Part shown: one piece after another, positions 19,493 through 29,434 of the stretch
Layout: every line of letters starts with the position of its first letter
Numbering within the stretch: the stretch's first letter is position 1
From: Asparagopsis taxiformis
Lineage: Eukaryota; Rhodophyta; Florideophyceae; Bonnemaisoniales; Bonnemaisoniaceae
DNA length: 64,000 bases
Assembly: GCA_030407315.1 (NCBI GenBank)
Contig: JALQPE010000211.1
Location: 62,001 to 126,000, forward strand
Reading direction: 5' to 3'
Position numbers and translations under genes: made by a program
The notes under the pieces: generated by a model
Database searches by the model: none
What the model was told of the DNA's origin: nothing
Seen by the model: only the letters and a program-made list of their open reading frames with translations

Positions 19493-21118
19493 CTAAAATT
19501 GCACAGCTACTTTAGAAGTACCCAGTGATGCTGCATGCTTACTCTGTTTGACATTTTCCTGTCCAAACGCCTTCCTCATCTCACTCTTCAAAGCTCTCCT
19601 CTCCCGCGCAGCCTCCTTCACTGCAGCCTTTCTCAATCGCTTCTCCTCTTTCGTCTCACCCTTCCTCGAAGTAGCCACAGGTTCTCTCCTCGTTCCATAA
19701 TCCGCTGTAACCGCATCGGAACGCCCCTCTGCTCCAACGCCATACCCCTCAGGCGCTTGTGTCCGCGGATCAAGTCTGATGATAGGCTGTTGCTTACTTG
19801 GACGTCGTTTAAGATTTGCAGGGGCGTCAATCACACTAGGATGATTCTCCAGGTTACTGTACGTAGACAAAATCGTCTCACAGTCCCATTGCTCATCCTT
19901 TCGATAGTCATCCTCAAACTTTGAATCCAATTCGGAATCATGACCGTCACTTTCAATACCCAGCTCTTCCTTCACGCGCAACAATTCTTTCTCCTGTTCC
20001 TCATTTCTCGCAATAGCAGCAAGCGCCACATCTATACCATCAATAGCCTCCAGTGCCTCAGAAGCTGAAATACGCGTATACGAATCCAACAATTTATCCA
20101 TACCTTGCTCAAACTCAGCATTCGTAAATCGCTCAACCTCTGCAGCACGGTCTGCGAGTGCATCATCTAGCGGTAGCTGCAAATGATCGTCATCATCAAC
20201 CTGCTCCTCGATGTGCAGGGAAGAGAAGCCGTCCAAAAGCCCTTCTCCATCCAGCAGGGCAGTCAAATCATCCTGTGTTATTTGTGCGGAAGCATCCAGA
20301 TCGTCTTCGTCTTGTTCATCAATGTCATGCTCATCGTCCGCAAAGTCATCCTCAAAGTCATCGCTATCGTCCGCGGCGTACTGCTGCATCAAGAGCTCAA
20401 ACTGTTCGTCGAGAATTCTCTGAGGGCGTTGTGGTTCACCTAAGTCTAAATTGGAGGATTCATCTTGCTCATCCCACACATCAGCCAACTGCACAAAGTT
20501 ATCATCTAGTAAAGCACTGTCGTCAAATTCGCTCTCATACGCAGACTCGGTGACAGCATCGGCATCAGTATCTGTGTTAGATTCAAGCTCACCATCACTA
20601 TCCAGTGCTGCAAAAATCGCGTCGAGATCAGGATCTTTTTTGCGGTCACGTCGAATTTGCTGAATTGCCTCCTGCTTCAACTGTTCATCCCTCGGATCTA
20701 GCCATGATTTCTCCGGGAGCTGTTGTTCCTGCTCCGGTTGCACTTGCTCCTTGAGCATAAAAGATTCATTTTCCTTTTCCTTGGCTGCTGTGGCAGCGGC
20801 GAATGAAGATACAGCTTCCGGGTTGGGGAGACCAGTTGCTGCATCCATGAAAACACCGCCGCCGCCACCAATTGACAGGAAATGCTTGGAATAGTCATAT
20901 CCATCGTCTGGGAAGCCGAATTCGCCTAGCTCGAACTGGTCGCGAGAGTAGTCTGTTTGGAAGGGTTGCAAGGGCGATGTGGAGGTTGGGTCGTCCGGAG
21001 CGGAGGGATCAACGGGGACTAGCTGATGTTCGCCAGCTGCATTTTTGAGCGGCTTGTAGACCACCTGGAAGGTGTGTGCTTTGGATCTGTCGATGAAGGC
21101 ACGTCGTTTGCGGGGCAT
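19493..21118 (-). CDS. LTV1: LTV1, 40S subunit biogenesis factor
   Basis: A single exon of 541 residues. The N terminus MPRKRRAFIDRSKAHTFQVV and the block PDDGYDYSKHF match LTV1. The centre is strongly acidic, with many Asp/Glu runs, and the C terminus is a basic helix (KEEKRLRKAAVKEAARERR, then KSEMRKAFGQE), again as in LTV1. By family, LTV1 is a 40S assembly factor that keeps uS3 in place and leaves on casein-kinase phosphorylation. The upstream region holds a G-box palindrome and three copies of AAAAGTTTT. It is convergent with MAK11, another ribosome assembly gene. Confidence 0.9.
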   Translation of the reverse strand: MPRKRRAFIDRSKAHTFQVVYKPLKNAAGEHQLVPVDPSAPDDPTSTSPLQPFQTDYSRDQFELGEFGFPDDGYDYSKHFLSIGGGGGVFMDAATGLPNPEAVSSFAAATAAKEKENESFMLKEQVQPEQEQQLPEKSWLDPRDEQLKQEAIQQIRRDRKKDPDLDAIFAALDSDGELESNTDTDADAVTESAYESEFDDSALLDDNFVQLADVWDEQDESSNLDLGEPQRPQRILDEQFELLMQQYAADDSDDFEDDFADDEHDIDEQDEDDLDASAQITQDDLTALLDGEGLLDGFSSLHIEEQVDDDDHLQLPLDDALADRAAEVERFTNAEFEQGMDKLLDSYTRISASEALEAIDGIDVALAAIARNEEQEKELLRVKEELGIESDGHDSELDSKFEDDYRKDEQWDCETILSTYSNLENHPSVIDAPANLKRRPSKQQPIIRLDPRTQAPEGYGVGAEGRSDAVTADYGTRREPVATSRKGETKEEKRLRKAAVKEAARERRALKSEMRKAFGQENVKQSKHAASLGTSKVAVQF

Positions 21119-21240
21119 GTTTGGAAACGAGTTTGGTTGATACGTGGTAAATGGAAGTATGTCGAGTGAGGGTGCTGGCTGTTGAGAGGGTTACGCCTTC
21201 GCCGGCAGGGTACAGCCACGAGATGGGAAAGCAATAATGG

Positions 21241-21268
21241 AAAAGTTTTGAAAAGTTTTAAAAGTTTT
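21241..21268. repeat. three tandem AAAAGTTTT motifs upstream of LTV1
   Basis: AAAAGTTTT at 21241-21249, 21251-21259 and 21260-21268, 120-150 bp before the LTV1 ATG. The shape resembles the AAAATTTT-type RRPE element that controls ribosome biogenesis genes in fungi; the link is only by analogy. Confidence 0.5.
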
Positions 21269-21278
21269 AGCCGGCATT

Positions 21279-21290
21279 GCCCACGTGGGC
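21279..21290. promoter_or_regulatory. G-box palindrome GCCCACGTGGGC
   Basis: A 12-nt perfect palindrome with a CACGTG core, 161 bp upstream of the LTV1 ATG and next to the AAAAGTTTT copies. CACGTG is the standard target of bHLH and bZIP factors. Confidence 0.5.
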
Positions 21291-22092
21291 CACGTAACAT
21301 CATGCGCAGTGAGCATGATGATGTCTTGTGGCGCACAAAGGACTTATTTTTCGAGATGGTTTTACATTACATGTTGACATGCCAGATCATGAGATGTATA
21401 ACGTTGCGGCAGTCAATCAAATTCATACGAGAGAGGAATCAGTGAGTGTACTACAGTACTGTAACATGGGGAAATGTCGCTGACGGAAGGATTGGGTCGA
21501 ACTCGAGACTGTCGTGGCGTGGTGTAATACGGAGAGCGTCTACCCAATGCGAACAAACGCAGCAATGACAAACCGGAGCGCTCGCAGGTGCTCGACTTAT
21601 CGTTTGCTCTGCTTGCACGTATGACTGTGCTCGAGCTACGAAGCGGTGAGGAATGGAATGTGAATACGTTGAGCCGCGAGCGCAAAATGGACACATCAGC
21701 TGTCCAACTGCACTGCTGCGTAGCAATGTAGGCCGGGCCGGTCGCGGAAGCAAAGCTATGGGACATGATTGGAGCAACTCAACGACAAAAGAGCACAGCA
21801 ACGGACGTGATTGGCCATTGGACGCAATCACACGTCGCATCTCGTGCTTGCAAGCCCTAGAAAAATATCAGCAATTTAGGTGGAAACGATCGATTTCAAT
21901 CATGTAATGTCCTGTCTATTTTCGTTTCAAATCAAACTCCGCTTTGCTATGTATCCTACTCGACAATTGGCGCCAGTTTCAAAACGTTATCTGCCATAAA
22001 ATTACACATCAGCGTCCAACAACACCACGGCAAGCACTCAAATACACAAGTCAGTGCTAGCAACACAAACGTCGAGCCTTCTTCGTCGCACC

Positions 22093-22565
22093 ATGTCCGC
22101 TCTCCGCATGGCCTCGTTATGGGAGTCGCGTCTATCCACCGAAGACGTCATACCGCTCGACGCGGACCCATACGCGCCGTCACCGTCGCCGCCGCGTCGC
22201 AAGCCGCCGCGTAAACGCACCGATGTGTCCGCCAACAAGCCGCCTGTCGCGCCGCCGCTGGCCGCCGGTGCCGCCATGAAGTTTGTCGAAGAGGTGCCGA
22301 TGTCCGAGTCGGCACTGATGGAGGCCATGTCTCCAGTTTCGTCATTTGTGTCCTCGACCGCTGTGCGCAGTCCGCCGCCGTCCCCGTCCCCCTCCCCCGG
22401 CTCTCCGCCAACCCGCACGAGCCAGACTGGATTGTCGCCCTCTGCCAGGAGACCGCCGTGCTCAGAAGACAGGTCCGCCTCTGGGACGATAGAATACGGC
22501 AATTGGAGAGGAGGCATGTAGAGTTGGATAGCGATTTGGCGCGTATTCGCGATTGGGCGCAGTGA
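22093..22565 (+). CDS. small Pro/Ser-rich protein with C-terminal coiled coil, apparent frameshift
   Basis: I do not recognise it. From the ATG at 22093 (context ccaccATGTC) the frame encodes MSALRMASLWESRLSTEDV, a Pro/Arg-rich stretch, and SESALMEAMSPVSSF. After the C-rich run at 22382-22398 the frame with coding character changes: the -1 frame continues DWIVALCQETAVLRRQVRLW and a helix of about 30 residues with regular hydrophobic spacing, ending at a TGA at 22563-22565. The original frame ends 41 nt earlier with no structure. No intron with GT...AG of workable size fits. One missing C in the run would join the frames. The product would be about 157 residues. A minus-strand frame covering 22038-22817 is the alternative, but it looks less like a protein. 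Confidence 0.5.
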
Positions 22566-23082
22566 AGTTTGTCGATTTGATGCAAATGTAAATGAGTAGG
22601 CAATGTCGGTGTGCTCGTCTGCATTATCATGCAATGTCGTTGAGATCTGGTTAGTGTGCGATAATTTGTTCGTCACGGAAATCATGTCATCAACCAACTC
22701 GGATGTTGATCCATAACGGATGACGTGTACATACACCACTCCTGTCTCACGCTGTAGAATTTCCGTAATAAATGGTCCGATCTTCCATTTCCCCATCTTG
22801 TTTCGAATATTTTCCATTTCCGGCTATACTTTCATTTCGACGCCATTGTCATTTGATCTTCGGCGAGCCTGTTTCCTACAACTTGCGTCCTCCCCGTCAT
22901 CACACTCCCCTGACGTAACCAACTATAGCATACATTTCTCTGCACGCCGACAACAAAATCGTAACAGCTCGCAGAGTATGCGTTACGCTTTTTCGTTATC
23001 GTACCGTCTTCCTCCACTTACACACATTACCGTCTCTCGTGCTATTTGCTCCATTCATACCATCCGCCGCTCTTCACCAGCG
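22566..23082. other. intergenic region before TRMO
   Basis: About 500 bp between two tandem plus-strand genes. Part may encode an N-terminal extension of TRMO, since the TRMO frame is open from 22720 and has ATGs at 22720 and 22978. Confidence 0.45.
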
Positions 23083-24033
23083 ATGCAAACCGCTCCACCG
23101 CATCCCTCAGCTTCCGCAGAGTCACCAGCAGAAAATCCAGATCATTCCCGACGTCCCGTTTCTTCCGAAACTGCCTCAAAAAGGCGCCAGCGCCCACCCC
23201 TCAGATACACCGAAGATTTTGAAACGCCGTCCTCCGTCCAATTGGATGTCATAGGCGTTGTCCGTTCTCCGTACAAAGTTCGTTGACGCATGTTCATACC
23301 GCTCCGGAGCGCATCGGCCTACATTCACCACTCTCTAACCAAATCAAATCAATCGTTATTCGCAACTAGGAGCGCTTCGGGACCCCGCGCCAGCCAAACG
23401 TCACTGAAAATACACTCGGCAACAAAGAACAACCTGCCCAGATTCACCTGCACAAAGGTCATCGTTACGAACTTGCACTGCGAGGTCTCGCTGAATTCGA
23501 ATACTGTTGGGTGCTTGCCTTCTTCCATCTCAACCAAGGCTTTAATCCTCTCGTAACGCCTCCGCGCGGCCCACGCAAAAAGCAGGGAGTCTTTGCGACG
23601 CGGTCTCCGCATAGACCCAACTCGATTGGACTATCATGCATTCGCATCACCTCTGTCGACGAAGATAAGGGGATCATTCATTTGTTGGGTGTAGACTTGT
23701 TGGACGGAACTGCCGTTCTTGACATTAAGCCATGTAAGTTGCTACGATTGTCGGAAGCAGCGCTTCTCAAACCACCATTTTTGTTTCTGACACTATCGAT
23801 TCCGGTGTCTCACGTTTTACTTAGATGTACCATATTGTGATGCATATCCAAACGCAAGAGCGGGATGGTTGGATCAATTGAATCAAGATATGAAAGCTCC
23901 CGATGCACTAGGGTACTATCCACCGCCGGCTCACCTGATGCGACCCGTAACGCCTCCTGGTGAGCGCAGTCGTTCAGATGTGAGTGAAGGCAACGAGGCA
24001 GCATATGATGATTCGCGTAGTAACAATGATTAA
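23083..24033 (+). CDS. TRMO: tRNA (adenine37-N6)-methyltransferase TRMO
   Basis: Three exons (23083-23277, 23370-23733, 23825-24033) encode 255 residues. Splicing joins VRSPYK to ERFGTPRQPN and DIKP to YVPYCDAYPNARAGW, giving a continuous TRMO/TsaA (UPF0066) domain. Key motifs are FATRSPHRPNSIGL and DGTAVLDIKPY, the S-adenosylmethionine-binding beta-barrel signatures. By family it adds the N6-methyl group to t6A37 of certain tRNAs. The introns are 92 nt (donor GTTCGT, which is weak; branch CTAAC at 23335; acceptor TAG) and 91 nt (GTAAGT...TAG). The start at 23083 is the nearest ATG; a start at 22978 would add a basic, Ser-rich leader that could target an organelle. Confidence 0.9.
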
Positions 24034-24080
24034 AACACATGTATGGAAAGACGACTAAATCGTGGATGCACTGTTACGCA

Positions 24081-24453
24081 TCACTGCCCATCTATTTTCA
24101 AAACCTTTGACACTTGCTCTAGGCGAGTGTACAGCTCGGCATATTTCTCTGATAGCATTTTGTGTTCCTGCTCCTTCGATCTTAGAATTTGCTCAAGTTG
24201 TTCTTTGGATTCCTATTGTTCCAAATCAACGGCAAAGAAGGGGGACAAGTGCATTGTGTTTAGAAGTTGCTGTATGAAACGGCTCGTATCGAGAGCATGA
24301 TAAACGTACAGTCCATTCGGGTGCTCCTGAAGCCTCGTGCGAAGACCTCTTTGATTGGGATGATACTGACTTTGGTCGGAAGCCAGACGCTTGTGACTCT
24401 TCGACAGAATGATGAACGGATGGGAAAAAGAGCGACTTGATTAGCAAACACAT
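24081..24453 (-). CDS. small two-exon gene with C-terminal coiled coil
   Basis: Not recognised. The last exon (24081-24212) encodes 43 residues with strong coiled-coil character: ESKEQLEQILRSKEQEH, then KYAELYTRLEQVSKVLK. A GTACGT donor at 24309 and an ATAG acceptor ending at 24213 mark a 97-nt intron. The preceding exon (24310 upward) ends GAPEWT and joins in phase 0. The frame is open to an ATG at 24453, giving 91 residues, but earlier exons are possible: a GTATGT donor near 24550 suggests more 5' structure that I could not resolve. Its stop is 47 bp from the stop of TRMO (convergent). Confidence 0.45.
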
Positions 24454-24853
24454 GTTCCAATAATACGTTCTGACTGCTACAAAGACCTGAAAGGGTTACA
24501 CACGAGTTGCATGGCGGTAACTGAAAAATGCGTGGAGTCAACATACTCATTTGCGTTCCAATCAACGATAACTTTTGTTTATCTGCGAGACTTGATATTT
24601 AGTGGACAGAAACACTGCTTTCCAGTCGAGTCGATGACGGATTGATTCGAAGCGGTGAAAGCGTTTTGTTGGCCGGCGAAAAAAGTGGAAGATCAATGGC
24701 ACTGCAAGTCGAAGGAGAGTTTGTTAACGCTTGGAACTGGGGACATGGCGACACGAGAGGCTATAAAATTTTCATCGTGTATTTCAAAGCAGCCTGGAAT
24801 ATCATTCGCCTCAATTTCTATTTCGGATATGCAGCGTACGTGGACTGGCACAA
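24454..24853. other. intergenic region between tandem minus-strand genes
   Basis: About 400 bp downstream of the Mpv17 gene. It may include 5' exons of the small coiled-coil gene. No other feature seen. Confidence 0.4.
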
Positions 24854-25621
24854 TTATCCGGTCGCATCAATGGTCGTTGACACTCGAGATATCAAATAAG
24901 CATTCCAGAAAAATGCTATGACACTGCCGAACAGAACACGCAGCTCCAATGGCACCAGTAAGTAGTTGATGAAGTTGGCTGGTACCCATAGCGACCAGTT
25001 ATTACGCATGATTGTCGCTAAATCCCTCTTCAGCTTGTCAGTTGTGCTTGCAATGCTGCGATCTTCCGCAAACCCGCGAAGATAGAAGTAGAGCGATGTA
25101 AACACAGGGGCAAACAGTAACTGATCGATGGCGAGTTTTCCGATCACGACAAGTGGAGATGATTGCTTCATTCCCCTGAAGACTACCCTATCGAGAAAGT
25201 TGTGGAACAAGTGAATTGCAGGTCCTCTATAATCATACAACAAAGCATCTATAGTTAGTTTTTCGAGTTGGAATATTGTGGAAGGGACGTGTTGCATTCA
25301 GCGGTTGTTCAACTTACCGGAGGACTAGGCCTATTGTCAATTCATTCATGGCTGTACTGGAACGCAGTGGGAGATTAACCATCTTCTTTGCGAAGACATC
25401 ACTGAGGACTGAAAGAATTGCGGAAGTTATGGACTGAACAGAGGGGCAGTACATGTATGAGGAGAAATATGGTTAGCAGTCTAGGAGAGCAAGGGATGGG
25501 AAGTAAGCATACAAAGTCTCACCTTTGTCAAAAGAGGATCCTGCTTCAACTTGCTAAGATAGGAACGCCATGCAAGGGCGATTATCGCTGCGGGAAGCGA
25601 CCTGGATGTACGCAGAGTCAT
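24854..25621 (-). CDS. Mpv17/PMP22 family membrane protein
   Basis: Three exons (25523-25621, 25318-25433, 24854-25226) give 195 residues, normal for the family. Exon 1 ends LKQDPLLTK and exon 2 begins SITSAILSVLSDVFA, the family's N-terminal pattern. Exon 3 starts GPAIHLFHNFLDR and ends with the signature WVPANFINYLLVPLELRVLF plus FFWNAYL. The introns are 89 and 91 nt, with donors GTGAGA and GTAAGT and CTAAC branch points. By family these are four-helix proteins of the mitochondrial inner or peroxisomal membrane, possibly channels. The short basic N terminus fits mitochondria, but this is not certain. Confidence 0.88.
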
Positions 25622-26161
25622 TCTGTGATGTGAAGATGAAGACAAACTGGTGTCTAATCAAGAAGTGCGTGCGTGATGGCGAGTGTGAATGCTGAGTTTA
25701 AGTGCAAAGAAGATTCGGTACGTACACTTGGTGCATGTGCTTGTGTTTGATCCGGCGAGATTGGATGTACTGGCTCAGATTTGGACAAGGCGGCTTACTG
25801 CGTTACGTGTTGTATTGTATGTCGATGAGGAATGGAACAGCTCTGAGCCGAATTTGAATTCAATATTTTGGTGCCATGATTGTCAAGCTGTCTGGCGCTG
25901 GCCAAATTGCAGTTGTTTTTTCATCTTGATTTGAAATTAGTGATGGAAAGTATAGTCGAAAGTATGAAAATATTCCAGTTTTCGAGTTTCGCTTTTCGAT
26001 ATTCGGCGTATCGTCAGACACTCGGACGACCTTACGGGATCATTGTTAAGCGGAAAAGCCGGTGGGAATCGTCGTAGCGCAGCTGAAACTGGGATAATTG
26101 CATATCAACAAGTGCACTCACGTATCAGGAAACGGCGCATTGTGCGAATCTAGCGTCCAAG
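25622..26161. other. divergent intergenic region
   Basis: A 540-bp region between the Mpv17 and mL50-like genes. No repeat, RNA gene or coding frame of note. Confidence 0.5.
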
Positions 26162-26704
26162 ATGTCAGCCAGCAGACTGCGACATATTGCTCGAAGACTA
26201 TGCAACGAGGCATCATCAACGCCACAAAGGCGCGCAAGTTACAAGAGCGCGCAGGAACTTTTGGAGGATAGCGCCATAAAATCGATGCTACAACAAAGCG
26301 GAAAGGACGCAAATGAGCGTTTGTCTGATAGCAAAACACGAATTGCAATTGTGGCCCATTTCTGCGAGCTAAGCGGAAAACCAGTACCGTCTAAGGCGTA
26401 TAGCGAATTTGTATCCGCAGCGGATATGGCGGAGTGGTGTTCGAATAGTCTACGTCCGGTGTCCGCACGGCCGCATGCGCGCAATATGTTTATGTCATCC
26501 ATGCTGGAGGGGGCGGAAGATGGTGAGAGGACGGACATTGGATCGATTCACGCGCGGATAGACCTGGAGCGGGACGCGGTCGAAAGGGAGTTTTTGGCAT
26601 CACTACCGGACAACTTGCAACTGGACGAGATGACGTTCCGAAAAGCGACGGCAGTGAAACTAAGGAAGGGCAACAATGGTAGGCGACGTAATGCTCGACG
26701 ATGA
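26162..26704 (+). CDS. MRPL50: probable mitochondrial ribosomal protein mL50
   Basis: A single exon of 180 residues. The N terminus (MSASRLRHIARRLCNEAS) is a clear mitochondrial presequence. The middle, RIAIVAHFCELSGKPVPSKAYSEF followed by ADMAEWC, resembles the acyl-carrier-like core of mL50, where a short helix is followed by a conserved Pro and a Val/Asp-rich helix. Near the end LPDNLQLDEMTF parallels the mL50 ending LPPNLKI. The C terminus is basic. These likenesses are short, so the identity is a proposal; an unknown mitochondrial protein is the alternative. A profile search with Pfam Ribosomal_L50 would decide. Confidence 0.5.
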   Translation: MSASRLRHIARRLCNEASSTPQRRASYKSAQELLEDSAIKSMLQQSGKDANERLSDSKTRIAIVAHFCELSGKPVPSKAYSEFVSAADMAEWCSNSLRPVSARPHARNMFMSSMLEGAEDGERTDIGSIHARIDLERDAVEREFLASLPDNLQLDEMTFRKATAVKLRKGNNGRRRNARR

Positions 26705-27071
26705 GCGCGAGGCGAATACGTAGTGCAAGGGTAGCGGTGTTTCTATTGACAGTGATGGCAGTCGCACATTGTGGAACATGTATGGACGAGACATGGCGGG
26801 AGGAGACAACTCGCGAAAGATGCAAATGTCAGTTGAATTGGACGCTTTTGTGGAATGCAAACAATTGTACCACCTGTGTGTACGCAGTTATGATGGCCGT
26901 CGTAGAATATTGTACTCAACAGCCAATAGCCCTCCTCCAATTATGTTTAAATTTTAGATCCCCACCAGATTCTTTGACCCCTTCGACTCTTCAGCATACT
27001 CCATATTCCCAACGTCCACCGTCACGACATGCTCCTCCTCGTCGCACCGCCCGCACCGATCTCATCCCCTC
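26705..27071. other. intergenic region
   Basis: A 367-bp region between tandem plus-strand genes. A frame starting on the stop codon of the previous gene (26701) begins like a signal peptide but runs into the kinase gene in another frame; I treat it as chance. Confidence 0.45.
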
Positions 27072-29309
27072 ATGCGTTGCACCCGACACGGCCGTGCCTG
27101 CGCTGAGCCTCCGCCAATTGTTCATCGACCTGCGAGCACCTCTCGCTACCTCGTCCGCCAACTACTAGGGCAAGGCGGCTTTGCGAGCGTCTATCGCGTC
27201 GCTCAATTGCCCGATCATGACCGTTCCCTCTCCTCCCGTCGAGCCCTTCGCGGCGAACATGGATCCCTCTCTGTCCACGCTGCTGCCCATCACAATATGA
27301 ATCACTACGCGCTCAAGGTCATCAGCAAATGTCGACTGGGCGACTCCGCCAAGGGACGCGACGCCCTCCGAAAGGAAGTCTCCATTCATCGCCAATTGTC
27401 CCATCCCTCCATCGTAAAACTCATCAGTTATTGGGAGGATAACTATCGCATCTTCCTCCTCATGCATCTCATAGACGGCCCAAGCCTCGAGGATTACGTT
27501 CATGCGCGAGGAAGACTTTCAGAATCAGAAGCTTCCGCATATTCTTTGCACATCTTCCAGGCCTTGGCCTATCTTCATGCAAACAGAATCGTGCATAGAG
27601 ATATCAAACTCGCTAATCTACTCCTATCCCCCGACCTCTCTCGCGCAATGTTGTGTGATTTCGGCCTAGCAGATCATCTCGATTCCATCAAAAATAACCC
27701 TACAACCACCGTTTGTGGTACCCCCAATTACGTTGCACCAGAACTCCTCACTTCATCAATCCTTCGCCCCTCATCCAAGCCCCGTACCATTAAAACAGTT
27801 GCACATACCACAAGTGCAGACGCCTGGAGCATGGGCATCGTCCTCTACACAATGCTCGTCGGCTCCGGCCCCTTCGACTCCGATGACGTCAGCCGAACTT
27901 TCCGTCGTATTCGCGCTGCGCGCTTCACCTTTCCGATCGGGCTCAAGATCTCTGCAAATGCAAAGTGCCTCATCAGATCCCTCCTGACTGAAGATCGTCA
28001 CAAGAGACCAACTGTTGAACAGGCTATGCAGCACCCCTTCTTCGCCTCCCACGATATCTATAAGCCACTTCCAGAACCCACACTTGACATGGAGAATACT
28101 CCAACCAACATCAAAGCAAGGCCTGCACGTGTTGATCGCATCGACCGCACTTCAAATCGTGCAGAGCGCAAGCACAGTCACGTTGGATCGCGCAGAGCTG
28201 ATAGCCGTCCGAGAAGCTCGAGTAATTGCACGGCTGCAACCCTTGCTTCGCGCATGCAAGACGCATCACAATTGAAAAATGTTCGCATGGATAGACGAGA
28301 TGCTGATCACTCACAGCAGTTGCAATCTAGGCCGTTGCCGGTGGCGCAGCAGGAAAGAAGGTCTTCTTATAATTCGCCACAGACTTTGAAGAAAACGGGG
28401 CATACTGATCACAATACGTTGAATGCAAATAGCGTAAGCGTTGTTGGCGGCGGGCAGCGGTCCCGAGTTTCTCATTCAGGACGTAATTCATCTCTGAAAT
28501 CTTCTAAACGTCAGTCGGAACTTTTGAACTTGTCGGTGATGTTGTCGGCTGCAATCATAAAAGGGCGTCAGTTTCTGGACAACGACTCGCAGAGGGATTC
28601 GAACATTCCCAAGCGGGTACGCTTCGAGGCTGTAGCGAAGCGAGTAAACGCGGTTGCAAACGCACCTCCGCTTGTGCAGAGATGGTTGGACTACACAAGC
28701 AAATATGGGTTTGCAACAATGATGGAGGACGGTAGAACTGGATGTTGTTTCAACGACAGTAGCATCATGTTCCAGGTATCCGAAACGGCGGAGATTCCGG
28801 ATCTTGCTTATATTCCCGCAGTGGATGCCGACACGGAAGCGGATGCGACGAGCAAATCGCCTGACTTGACGAAGAAAGCATGCCTTTGTTCAATGTTTGC
28901 AGAAATGATGGTCGATGGCGGTCGTGGTACTATGTACAACCTTCCCTCCGTATGTAACATTTCCTTTTTAAAACCAGACTTAGAGTCTTCGGATAAGAAG
29001 CCCCATTCGGCATTTGCTGAAGACTGCAAGCAAGTGCACGTTCGCGAATGGGCTCGGTTTCGCAAATTTCGAGCGGCCGCCTTTCGGTTAAGTAATAACT
29101 TTATTCATGTCAAGTTTGATATCGGAGAAGACTTTTGTGACGACTACGTTTTCGATCCATTACAACGCACTCTATATTATCGACCGGCCAAAGCCAGGTC
29201 TGCTTATTTGTGCGCGGCAAAACATTTGGGCGAGTTTTCATCCCACTCAGAGAAAGTTCATAGCCAACTTGAGCTGTGTTGCCAGGCTATCTCGCGCTTT
29301 TTGGAATGA
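27072..29309 (+). CDS. PLK: polo-like kinase
   Basis: A single exon of 745 residues. The kinase domain begins near residue 27 with the family's GQGGFASVY glycine loop, has Lys82 in YALKVISK, the catalytic loop VHRDIKLANLLL, DFGLA, and the activation segment ending GTPNYVAPE. A Ser/Arg/Gln-rich linker follows. The C-terminal third shows two polo boxes: WLDYTSKYGFATMMEDGR with FNDSS, and later REWARFRKFRAAAFRLSNN with a YVFDPLQRTLYY strand. By family, polo boxes dock phosphorylated partners and the kinase drives mitosis and cytokinesis. Kinase, linker and two boxes resemble PLK1 more than PLK4. CLN3 follows 125 bp downstream on the same strand. Confidence 0.9.
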   Translation: MRCTRHGRACAEPPPIVHRPASTSRYLVRQLLGQGGFASVYRVAQLPDHDRSLSSRRALRGEHGSLSVHAAAHHNMNHYALKVISKCRLGDSAKGRDALRKEVSIHRQLSHPSIVKLISYWEDNYRIFLLMHLIDGPSLEDYVHARGRLSESEASAYSLHIFQALAYLHANRIVHRDIKLANLLLSPDLSRAMLCDFGLADHLDSIKNNPTTTVCGTPNYVAPELLTSSILRPSSKPRTIKTVAHTTSADAWSMGIVLYTMLVGSGPFDSDDVSRTFRRIRAARFTFPIGLKISANAKCLIRSLLTEDRHKRPTVEQAMQHPFFASHDIYKPLPEPTLDMENTPTNIKARPARVDRIDRTSNRAERKHSHVGSRRADSRPRSSSNCTAATLASRMQDASQLKNVRMDRRDADHSQQLQSRPLPVAQQERRSSYNSPQTLKKTGHTDHNTLNANSVSVVGGGQRSRVSHSGRNSSLKSSKRQSELLNLSVMLSAAIIKGRQFLDNDSQRDSNIPKRVRFEAVAKRVNAVANAPPLVQRWLDYTSKYGFATMMEDGRTGCCFNDSSIMFQVSETAEIPDLAYIPAVDADTEADATSKSPDLTKKACLCSMFAEMMVDGGRGTMYNLPSVCNISFLKPDLESSDKKPHSAFAEDCKQVHVREWARFRKFRAAAFRLSNNFIHVKFDIGEDFCDDYVFDPLQRTLYYRPAKARSAYLCAAKHLGEFSSHSEKVHSQLELCCQAISRFLE

Positions 29310-29434
29310 TTGTTTTCCATTCAGTTTTATTGTAGGTCAAGTTGTAAATAATGTAAAATTGATCGAGTACACTGATAGCATCTGCTATCAATCTCGATCA
29401 ACAACTCGCAGCAATTCACTTTCTCCTCCGATCC

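Larger units (their letters stand above)
21119..22092. other. divergent intergenic region
   Basis: Nearly 1 kb between LTV1 and a small plus-strand gene. It holds the LTV1 promoter motifs listed separately. Several overlapping short frames between 21413 and 21907 on both strands lack domains or consistent coding character. Confidence 0.5.

Noticed and set aside
22038..22817. A 259-codon minus-strand frame opposite the small coiled-coil gene
   Set aside because: It is the antisense of GC-rich plus-strand coding sequence; its translation shows no domain or helix pattern, whereas the plus strand has a good start context and a coiled coil.
26701..27168. A frame beginning like a secreted Cys-rich protein and starting on the stop of the mL50-like gene
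   Set aside because: It runs about 100 bp into the polo-like kinase gene in another frame, and the part past the first 60 residues has no protein character.
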